Source: Burkholderiales bacterium (GTDB lineage: Bacteria; Pseudomonadota; Gammaproteobacteria; Burkholderiales; Burkholderiaceae_C). Taken from it: a stretch of 7,985 nucleotides of DNA. The DNA is taken from assembly GCA_006227785.1 (NCBI GenBank), contig SBFU01000401.1, positions 1-7,985 of the forward strand, given 5' to 3'. The translations under genes were made by a program, and so were the position numbers. A model generated the notes under the pieces. That model ran no database searches and was not told the origin of the DNA. It saw nothing but the letters and a program-made list of their open reading frames with translations. Below are positions 1-5,312 of the stretch, in pieces (position 1 is the stretch's first letter; each line of letters starts with the position of its first letter).

Positions 1-2
1 CA

Positions 3-164
3 GACTTGCACTGTCTGTTCTGCCCATCGGAGTGCACCATGGCCCTTCCCACAACCCAATTGACCGCGCCATCGCTGCGGCAGAATGCGCGCATCGCCAG
101 GCGGATCGACCGTTCCGTCGCAAAACAAGCACAACGCAGTGAGGAGGCAACCCATGTCCGCTGA
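3..164 (+). CDS. Possible 3' end of an upstream gene, or a small ORF (uncertain)
   Basis: An open frame enters from the left edge and ends at TGA 162-164, overlapping the start of the next gene (ATG 154) by 11 bases. It contains an internal ATG at 39, which would give a 41-residue basic peptide beginning MALPTTQLTAP. About 70 percent of its codons end in G or C, which is compatible with coding but lower than in the clear genes nearby. I recognise no family. It could be the tail of an upstream gene translationally coupled to the acyltransferase fusion, or simply leader DNA. Too little sequence is visible to decide. Confidence 0.2.
   Translation, partial: DLHCLFCPSECTMALPTTQLTAPSLRQNARIARRIDRSVAKQAQRSEEATHVR
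141..147 (+). promoter_or_regulatory. Ribosome-binding site that fixes the start at 154
   Basis: GAGGAGG lies 6 bases before ATG 154. The in-frame ATG at 85 has no comparable Shine-Dalgarno sequence, and the 23 residues it would add are polar and low in complexity, so 154 is preferred. Confidence 0.75.
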
Positions 165-2127
165 AGCGCCCGTCCGCCATTCGATCAAGTCCGCCGCCTT
201 TCCCCCGGCAGGCGAGACGACAGAGGCATCCGGTGGCCAGTTTGCGCTGCTTCGCCAGCGCCGCTTCGCCCCCTTCTTCTGGACCCAGTTCCTGGGCGCT
301 GCCAACGACAACCTGTTCAAGTTCGCCTTCACCGTGCTGGTGACTTACCAGCTGCAGGTGCAGTGGCTGCCGGCCGAGCTGGCCGGACTGGTCATTGGCG
401 CCCTGTTCATCCTGCCTTTTTTGCTGTTCTCGGCCACCAGTGGCCAGCTGGCCGACAAGCTGGACCGGCGTCTGATGATGATCTGGCTCAAGCGCGCCGA
501 GATGGGCATCATGGCGCTGGCCGCCTGGGCCTTCTTCAGCCAGCAGGTGGGCTGGCTGCTGGCCTGCATCTTCCTCATGGGCCTGCAGTCCACTGTGTTC
601 GGGCCGGTCAAGTTCGCCTACCTGCCGCAGCACCTGGGCGAGCGGGAGCTCACCGGCGGCAACGGTGTGGTCGAGATGGGCACCTTTGTGGCCATCCTGC
701 TGGGCAACGTGGCGGGCGGCCTCATCATTGCCGTGCCCGAGATCGGTGCCCACCATGTCGGCTTCACCTGTGTCGGACTGGCCATCCTCGGCCGCGTCAC
801 CGCGCACTACATTCCGGCCTCGCCCGCCATGGATCCGGGACTGCGCATCAACTGGAATCCGGTCACCGAAACCTGGCGCAACCTCAGGCTGGCCCACCAG
901 ACGCCGGTGGTGTTCCGCTCCATCCTCGGCATCAGCTGGATGTGGTTTTTCGGGGCTGTCTTCCTGAGTCTGTTCCCGGCCTTCGCCAAGGACGTGCTGC
1001 GCGGGGATGAGCAGGTGGCCTCCTTGCTGCTGGTGGTGTTCTCGATCGGCATCGGCGTGGGTTCGTTGTTGTGCGAGGTGCTGTCCCGGCGTCACGTCGA
1101 GATCGGGCTGGTGCCGCTCGGTGCCATCGGCATGAGCGTGTTCGCCGTCGACCTGTATTTCGCCACCCGAGGGCTGGCGCCAGCCACCACCCACACTGCG
1201 GCCAGCTTCCTGGCCGAGCCGGCCCACTGGCGTGTGCTGGCCGACCTGACGGGCCTGAGCCTGTTTGCCGGCTTGTACAGCGTGCCCATGTACGCCCTGA
1301 TCCAGATGCGCAGCCAGCCCACGCACCGGGCCCGCATCATCGCTGCCAACAACATCCTCAATGCCTTGTTCATGGTGGTCAGCGCGCTGCTGGTGGGCCT
1401 GCTGCTGAAGCTGGGTCTGACCCTGCCCGAGATGTTCCTGTTCGTCGGCCTGGCCAATGCGGTGGTGGCCTTCTACATCTTCATGCTGGTGCCCGAATAC
1501 CTGCTGCGCTTCGTGGCCTGGGTGTCTTCGCGCCTGATCTACCGCTTCAAAGTCAGCGGCGACGAACACATTCCCGACCACGGGCCGGCGGTCATCGTCT
1601 GCAACCACGTCAGCTTCGTCGACGCCGTGCTGTTGATGGCGGCGAGCCCACGCCCGATCCGCTTCATCATGGACCACCGGATCTTCCGCGTACCGGTGCT
1701 TGGCTGGCTGTTCCGCCTGGCGAAGGCCATTCCTGTCGCGTCCCAGAAGGACGACCCCGCCACCTACGAGGCCGCCTTTGCCGAAGCCGCACGCACACTG
1801 CGTGACGGCGATCTGTTGGCCATCTTTCCGGAGGGAGGCATCACCCGCGATGGCACCCTGCAGCCCTTCAAGGCGGGTGTGATGAAGATCCTCGGGCAGG
1901 CGCGTGCAGACGGCTTGCAGGTGCCGGTGGTGCCGGTGGCACTGACCAACCTCTGGGGTTCTTTTTTCAGCCGCGTCGAGGTGGTCGATGGCCAGCAGAC
2001 GGCCATGGTGCGACCGTTTCGCCGTGGCCTGTTCAACCGGGTGGGTCTGCACGCCGGCGCTCCCCTGTTCGGCGACGAGGTATCGCCTCTGGCGCTGCAG
2101 ACCCGGGTGGCAGCGCTGATGCGCTGA
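154..2127 (+). CDS. LplT-like MFS transporter fused to PlsC-type 1-acyl-glycerol-3-phosphate acyltransferase
   Basis: A 657-residue inner-membrane fusion protein. Residues about 30-450 form an MFS domain of the lysophospholipid transporter (LplT) type, with the N-terminal GAANDNLFKF signature (48-57), a motif-A-like GQLADKLDRR loop (97-106) and about a dozen hydrophobic segments. Residues about 455-657 form a glycerophospholipid acyltransferase domain: the HX4D catalytic motif is NHVSFVD (H485, D490), the substrate-binding motif is FPEGGIT (558-564), and VPVVPVAL follows. By analogy with LplT and Aas of enterobacteria, the transporter would flip lysophospholipid inward and the acyltransferase would re-acylate it on the cytoplasmic face. 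The acyl-ACP synthetase (AMP-ligase) domain that completes Aas is absent, because the protein stops right after the acyltransferase. The acyl donor must then come from acyl-ACP or acyl-CoA made elsewhere. The family call is firm; the substrate is inferred. Confidence 0.9.
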   Translation: MSAEAPVRHSIKSAAFPPAGETTEASGGQFALLRQRRFAPFFWTQFLGAANDNLFKFAFTVLVTYQLQVQWLPAELAGLVIGALFILPFLLFSATSGQLADKLDRRLMMIWLKRAEMGIMALAAWAFFSQQVGWLLACIFLMGLQSTVFGPVKFAYLPQHLGERELTGGNGVVEMGTFVAILLGNVAGGLIIAVPEIGAHHVGFTCVGLAILGRVTAHYIPASPAMDPGLRINWNPVTETWRNLRLAHQTPVVFRSILGISWMWFFGAVFLSLFPAFAKDVLRGDEQVASLLLVVFSIGIGVGSLLCEVLSRRHVEIGLVPLGAIGMSVFAVDLYFATRGLAPATTHTAASFLAEPAHWRVLADLTGLSLFAGLYSVPMYALIQMRSQPTHRARIIAANNILNALFMVVSALLVGLLLKLGLTLPEMFLFVGLANAVVAFYIFMLVPEYLLRFVAWVSSRLIYRFKVSGDEHIPDHGPAVIVCNHVSFVDAVLLMAASPRPIRFIMDHRIFRVPVLGWLFRLAKAIPVASQKDDPATYEAAFAEAARTLRDGDLLAIFPEGGITRDGTLQPFKAGVMKILGQARADGLQVPVVPVALTNLWGSFFSRVEVVDGQQTAMVRPFRRGLFNRVGLHAGAPLFGDEVSPLALQTRVAALMR

Positions 2128-2141
2128 GGGCGGTCGCGCCC
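2128..2141 (+). terminator. Weak hairpin after the acyltransferase gene, possible terminator
   Basis: GGGCG-GTCG-CGCCC forms a 5-bp G/C stem starting at the first base after the stop codon. No T-run follows, so intrinsic termination is doubtful. It could act as a 3'-end stabiliser or mean nothing. Confidence 0.2.
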
Positions 2142-2333
2142 GGCTTGGGACGCAGGCACAGCATCCCCGCACCCCACCCAGCGGTCCGGGCGTCACCGGG
2201 CCGGCTTCTCGGCGGTGTAGCAACGGCCCAGCCAGGCCACCAGAATCCTTCTCGACCGGTGCGGTCATGGCACGGGCGCATGGCGTGGGCCATGGACCCG
2301 GGCGTCAAGCTCCGGCGCACAGCCTCGGCTTCT

Positions 2334-2363
2334 GGTATCAATAATCGATACCATAGGTCTATG
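2334..2363 (+). promoter_or_regulatory. Two abutting palindromes, candidate LysR-family (OxyR-like?) operator
   Basis: GGTATC-N7-GATACC (2334-2352) is a perfect 6-bp inverted repeat whose core fits the T-N11-A pattern of LysR-type regulators. It abuts a second inverted repeat, CATAG-GT-CTATG (2352-2363), which carries ATAG/CTAT half-elements like those in OxyR sites. Both lie in an A/T-rich island inside very G/C-rich DNA, about 90-120 bases before the first gene of the operon. The spacing between the two centres (about 14-15 bp) does not match a textbook OxyR site, so the regulator is uncertain. Confidence 0.45.
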
Positions 2364-2379
2364 AATTGGATTCTGGTGT

Positions 2380-2388
2380 TGATATGTT
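2380..2388 (+). promoter_or_regulatory. Candidate extended -10 promoter element of the envelope operon
   Basis: TGATATGTT reads as an extended -10 (TGn followed by TATGTT, 4 of 6 matches to TATAAT). The expected -35 position (around 2360-2365) has no good hexamer but overlaps the palindromic operator, as is usual for activator-dependent promoters. A start near 2395 would give a leader of about 58 bases. Confidence 0.35.
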
Positions 2389-2439
2389 GATCCGACGGCG
2401 TCTCTGTTCGGCACCATGCGGTCCGTGTTCAACAACTTC

Positions 2440-2453
2440 TGAGGTGTTCCTCA
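2440..2453 (+). promoter_or_regulatory. Shine-Dalgarno enclosed in a small hairpin
   Basis: TGAGG-TGTT-CCTCA is a perfect 5-bp stem with a 4-base loop. The left arm contains the GAGG ribosome-binding site (2441-2444), and the right arm runs into the A of the ATG at 2453. The SD position selects 2453 over the in-frame ATG at 2384, which has no SD and would lie upstream of the proposed transcription start. Folding could limit translation initiation. Confidence 0.4.
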
Positions 2454-2923
2454 TGGCCATCGGCTCCCGCTCTTCCCTTCCCCTTGTGATGCGCGACACA
2501 CGCGCCTGGCAATTCCAGGTCTGGGCTTCTTTCGGCATCGCTGTCTTTCTTTGTGCCGTGGGCCTGGCCTGGCTGCCCGGGCAGGCCCTGGACCGTGCCT
2601 TCATGGTGATGGGCTACGTGTTCTGTCTGTCCACGGTGTTTGTGCTGTCGAAGGCGGTGCGCGACCAGCAAAAGGCCCGCTTGGGTGGAGAACCCGAGGC
2701 GCCGATGTGGCGCCTGGTGGTCTGGGGCGGTTTTGCCGTGGCCATGGGGCTGACCGGCTGGGGTCTGCTGCGCATGGACATCAACGAAACCTACAAGGCC
2801 TACCTGGGCGTGAGCTGGCTTTACCTGGTGACCTCGGCCTTCACGCTGGCCAAGACGCTGCGCGATCGCCACGAGGCCGACCTGATCGAGAAGACCCGCA
2901 CCCCTGTTGCCGAGGAGAACTGA
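2453..2923 (+). CDS. YiaA/YiaB-type inner-membrane protein with two YiaAB two-helix domains
   Basis: A 156-residue membrane protein made of two copies of the YiaAB two-helix unit. Copy one is residues about 19-71 and ends KAVRDQ; copy two is about 86-138 and ends KTLRDRH. In each copy a helix starts after an aromatic W..., is followed by a short polar stretch, then a second helix that closes with the K-(A/T)-x-R-D motif characteristic of YiaA and YiaB. The total is four transmembrane segments with a short charged C-terminus. The cellular role of this family is not established; E. coli YiaA and YiaB are uncharacterised inner-membrane proteins. It is the first gene of a four-gene operon, its stop codon lies one base before the next ATG, and it follows a likely regulated promoter. 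The domain assignment is good; function is unknown. Confidence 0.82.
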   Translation: MAIGSRSSLPLVMRDTRAWQFQVWASFGIAVFLCAVGLAWLPGQALDRAFMVMGYVFCLSTVFVLSKAVRDQQKARLGGEPEAPMWRLVVWGGFAVAMGLTGWGLLRMDINETYKAYLGVSWLYLVTSAFTLAKTLRDRHEADLIEKTRTPVAEEN

Positions 2924-2924
2924 C

Positions 2925-3368
2925 ATGACACGCTGGCTTTTGGGTGTTCGTCACACGCTGGTCGCCGCCGGTATCGCCCTGGCCGTGGCGGTTGCGCCGG
3001 CCCGAGCCCAGAGCGAGGCCTCTCTGATGCTGTCGGCCTTGCCGGTGGCCTCGGTGGTGGGCGGAGCGGCGGCGCTGAGTGCGGTGCCCGTGGCACTGAC
3101 CATCAGTGGTGCCGTGCTGGTGGTCCGGGCGGTGGAGGTCTCCGCCCAGGGCACGGTCATCGTGCTGGAGCGGCTGTCCGACGGCGCGCGCGCCAGTATC
3201 GAGCTCGGGGCGAACGCTGCCGGCACCGCATCGGTGGTGGTGGGCAGCTCGGTCGTGGTCAGTGTCATGGGTGCCGGTGTGGTGCTGTCGATGGCCGGTG
3301 AGGTGCTGTGCTTCATCCCCAACGAGCTGGGCCGGGCCCTGTTGCACAACGAACGCCTGACGCACTGA
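2925..3368 (+). CDS. Small Val/Ala-rich exported or membrane protein of unknown function
   Basis: A 147-residue protein starting at ATG 2925, with GAGGAG 7 bases upstream inside the end of the previous gene. Residues 1-28 look like a Sec signal peptide: basic MTRWLLGVRH, hydrophobic core, and APARA before a probable cleavage site at 28/29. The mature part is unusually rich in Val, Ala, Gly and Ser. It has hydrophobic stretches at about 34-70 and 101-131 flanking a more polar segment that includes VIVLERLSDGARASIEL (78-94), which may form a small beta domain. A conserved-looking tail reads FIPNELGRALLHNERL. There is a single Cys (129). The hydrophobic stretches could be membrane spans or the core of a beta-rich periplasmic protein. 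I recognise no characterised family; I have an impression of similar proteins beside DUF2145 genes in related bacteria but cannot verify it. Confidence 0.75.
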   Translation: MTRWLLGVRHTLVAAGIALAVAVAPARAQSEASLMLSALPVASVVGGAAALSAVPVALTISGAVLVVRAVEVSAQGTVIVLERLSDGARASIELGANAAGTASVVVGSSVVVSVMGAGVVLSMAGEVLCFIPNELGRALLHNERLTH

Positions 3369-3372
3369 GGAG
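3367..3372 (+). promoter_or_regulatory. Ribosome-binding site overlapping the upstream stop codon, fixes the start at 3379
   Basis: GAGGAG overlaps the TGA stop (3366-3368) of the preceding gene. It sits 6 bases before ATG 3379 but directly abuts ATG 3373, so 3379 is the better start. The overlap suggests translational coupling. Confidence 0.65.
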
Positions 3373-3378
3373 ATGGTG

Positions 3379-4182
3379 ATGACGATTCGATCCATGCCGT
3401 ATGTGCTGCTGTTGCTGGCCGGGCTGGTGGTCACGGGCTCAGCCCAGGCAGGCCGCTCCTGCGACGCCCGTCCGCTCACACCGTCGGCCTTGACCAGAGG
3501 TCTCGACCTGGCACAACACACCGCCGAAGCGCTGGACGCCGAGCACGCGCGCAGTGGCGCCCGCGTGGTTCTGCTGGCCCGGGCGGGCCAGGACCTGAGC
3601 GAGTGGGGGCTGCGCTGGTCCCACCTGGGCTGGGCGTACAAGACACCCGAAGGGCCCTGGCGGGTGCTGCACAAACTCAACACCTGCGGCACTGCGGTGG
3701 GCTCGATCTACCGCCAGGGCCTGGGGGAGTTCTTTCTGGACGATCTTTGGCGCCACGAGGCGGTCTGGGTGGTGCCGGCTCAGGCCCTGCAGCAGGCGCT
3801 GTACACGCTCCTGACCGACCCGCAACGCAGCCTGCGTCTGCACGAGCGCCGCTACAACATGGTGGCTTACCCCTGGTCCACGTCCTACCAGCAGTCCAAC
3901 CAGTGGGGCATCGAGACCCTGGCGATGGCCGCAGAGCCGGGCCTGACCACGCGGGCGCAGGCCCAGGCATGGCTGGGCTTCAAGGGCTACCAGCCCAGCA
4001 CCCTGCGCATCGGGGCGATGAAGCGACTGGGTGCCGGCAGCACCACCGCCCACATCCGCTTCGACGACCATCCCAACGCCAAACGCTTTGCCAACCGCAT
4101 TGAAACGGTCACAGTCGACTCGGTGATCGACTGGTTGTCGCGCACCGGCCTGGCGTCGGCACCTGCCACGCTGGCACGCTGA
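3379..4182 (+). CDS. DUF2145 family secreted protein
   Basis: A 267-residue protein with an N-terminal signal peptide (hydrophobic core YVLLLLAGLVVTG, cleavage probably after AQA at 24). The mature part has the hallmarks of DUF2145: ARAGQDLSEWGLRWSHLGW (68-85), HKLNTCG (98-104), YRQGLGEFFLDDL (111-123), YNMVAYPWSTSYQQSNQW (159-176) and FDDHPN (228-233). The family has no proven function. The order of a His in a SHxG motif (H82) followed much later by a YxxxNQW block resembles the permuted papain-like (YiiX-type) peptidase or amidase layout, where a Cys follows the His. Here the corresponding position is Ser173, where I would have expected Cys, so catalysis may be altered or absent. It probably acts in the periplasm with its operon neighbours. 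The family call is strong; the enzymatic idea is inference. Confidence 0.85.
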   Translation: MTIRSMPYVLLLLAGLVVTGSAQAGRSCDARPLTPSALTRGLDLAQHTAEALDAEHARSGARVVLLARAGQDLSEWGLRWSHLGWAYKTPEGPWRVLHKLNTCGTAVGSIYRQGLGEFFLDDLWRHEAVWVVPAQALQQALYTLLTDPQRSLRLHERRYNMVAYPWSTSYQQSNQWGIETLAMAAEPGLTTRAQAQAWLGFKGYQPSTLRIGAMKRLGAGSTTAHIRFDDHPNAKRFANRIETVTVDSVIDWLSRTGLASAPATLAR

Positions 4183-4193
4183 GCAGGCTGGCC

Positions 4194-4232
4194 ATGAACG
4201 CCAGCACATCCATGGAGGTATCTGTCTCATGA
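4194..4232 (+). CDS. Possible 12-residue leader peptide coupled to the next gene
   Basis: In the 46-base gap before the last operon gene, ATG 4194 opens a frame encoding MNASTSMEVSVS. Its TGA (4230-4232) overlaps the next start as ATGA. The Shine-Dalgarno sequence of the downstream gene (GGAGG, 4214-4218) lies within it. Its own SD is weak. It could couple translation of the zinc-ribbon protein, or be coincidence. Confidence 0.2.
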   Translation: MNASTSMEVSVS

Positions 4233-5308
4233 GCAAGTCTTTGCGACTGTCTGAAAAGTGGTTCCGCCGCGGCCTGTGGCTGGTGGCCTTTCTGTTTGCC
4301 TGGTTCCTCACCGGTCTGGGCAGCACCATCGTGGGCGACCTGCCGCAGGTGGAGCAGGAGCGCACGCTGGACGATTTCATGGATCCCCAGCGCACGCCCG
4401 AGCTGCGTCGGACCATTGACGTGGCCCGTCGCGACGCCGAGGAAGCACAAGCGGCACTGGAGCAGGCACAACTGCGCCATCAGACCGCTCAGGCCAGCAA
4501 CCGCGCCGCGCGCGAGACCTTCAGCAACTGGCTGGCCACGAGGCAGGCCACCCGGCGGCCTGATCAGGACGATGAGCTGATGGCTCGCACGCAGGAGCTG
4601 GACCAACTGCGCCTGGCCGAACGCAAGGCTTTGGCCGAGATCGAGCGTCAGCGACAGGCGGCGCTGGATGCCCGCCAGGCGCAAAGCGGCGCCCAGGCCG
4701 AGCTACAAGAACTGGAGGAGGCCGCCCGCGACGAATACGAGGGCGCGATGCGTTCCCAGGAACTGCGGGTCTTCGGCTACCGGTTGGCGCTGACACTGCC
4801 CTTGTTGGCGGTGGCGGGATGGCTTTTCAAGAAGCATCGGAAGGGACCGTCGTGGCCCTTTGTCTGGGGCTTCATCTTCTTCGCGCTGTTTGCCTTCTTT
4901 GTCGAACTGGTGCCCTACCTGCCCAGCTATGGTGGCTACGTGCGTTACATCGTCGGCATCGTGCTGACGGTCGTGGGGGGACGCTATGCGATAGCCGCCT
5001 TGCAGCGCTACCTTGAACGGCAGAAGCAGGTCGAGGCGCTGCCTGATAACCAGCGCCGCCAAGGTCTGGACTATGACCTGGCGCAGGCGCGTCTGGCCAA
5101 GAATGTCTGCCCGGGCTGCGAGCGTCCGGTCGACCTCAAGGACGGCAAGACCGACTTCTGCCCGCATTGCGGCCTGTGCCTGTTCGACCACTGCGGCCAG
5201 TGCAGCAGCCGCAAGAGCGCCTTTGCACGGTATTGCTTCTGCTGTGGTGCGGCCGCCAAGCCCAGTGAGGCCGAACCGCCTACCGTGTCCCCAGTGGGAA
5301 CGGGCTGA
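4229..5308 (+). CDS. Membrane protein with coiled coil and C-terminal double zinc ribbon
   Basis: A 359-residue protein preceded by GGAGG at 4214-4218 (10-base spacing). In order: a transmembrane helix (about 17-36); a long charged Ala/Glu/Gln-rich coiled coil (about 57-168); three further transmembrane helices (about 182-200, 209-231 and 237-258); a basic linker; and a cysteine-rich end with CPGC (294-297), CPHC (311-314), CGQC (322-325) and CFCC (336-339). These four knuckles fit a double zinc ribbon. The tail is Pro-rich and polar. With four helices the two termini should lie on the same side, most simply the cytoplasm, which would place the coiled coil between helices 1 and 2 in the periplasm. 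I recall similar proteins annotated loosely as serine endopeptidase, but I see no protease motif. It is the last gene of the operon. Architecture is clear; function is unknown. Confidence 0.82.
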   Translation: MSKSLRLSEKWFRRGLWLVAFLFAWFLTGLGSTIVGDLPQVEQERTLDDFMDPQRTPELRRTIDVARRDAEEAQAALEQAQLRHQTAQASNRAARETFSNWLATRQATRRPDQDDELMARTQELDQLRLAERKALAEIERQRQAALDARQAQSGAQAELQELEEAARDEYEGAMRSQELRVFGYRLALTLPLLAVAGWLFKKHRKGPSWPFVWGFIFFALFAFFVELVPYLPSYGGYVRYIVGIVLTVVGGRYAIAALQRYLERQKQVEALPDNQRRQGLDYDLAQARLAKNVCPGCERPVDLKDGKTDFCPHCGLCLFDHCGQCSSRKSAFARYCFCCGAAAKPSEAEPPTVSPVGTG

Positions 5309-5312
5309 AAGA

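Larger units (their letters stand above)
2128..2452. other. Intergenic region between the acyltransferase gene and the envelope operon
   Basis: This is 325 bases without a convincing gene. The first 200 are G/C-rich and hold only a weak hairpin and a 10-base direct repeat CCGGGCGTCA (2186-2195 and 2298-2307). On the minus strand a short open stretch ending near 2190 reads LVAWLGRCYTAEKPAR. It has gene-like codon use but no start codon, so it could be a decayed remnant. From 2334 the composition turns A/T-rich and contains palindromes and a promoter-like element, listed separately. Confidence 0.6.

Noticed and set aside
1..27. A divergent minus-strand gene starting at ATG 27 (MGRTDSASL) or ATG 41
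   Set aside because: Only a few codons are visible, no convincing SD precedes either start, and there is no family match.
2033..2341. Minus-strand open frame covering the intergenic region before the operon
   Set aside because: It overlaps the end of the acyltransferase gene, has an Arg/Pro-rich product without family features, and no SD. A different frame there reads LVAWLGRCYTAEKPAR, but without a start codon it is at most a remnant.
2384..2452. Longer N-terminus for the YiaA-like protein from ATG 2384 (or TTG 2366)
   Set aside because: Neither upstream start has an SD, both would begin upstream of the proposed transcription start, and the added Cys/Arg-rich residues do not fit the family. 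GAGG sits well placed before ATG 2453.
3439..4416. A 325-codon open frame on the minus strand across the DUF2145 gene
   Set aside because: It is a shadow of the DUF2145 and zinc-ribbon genes, with no recognisable domain and an Arg/Gln/Ala-biased composition.
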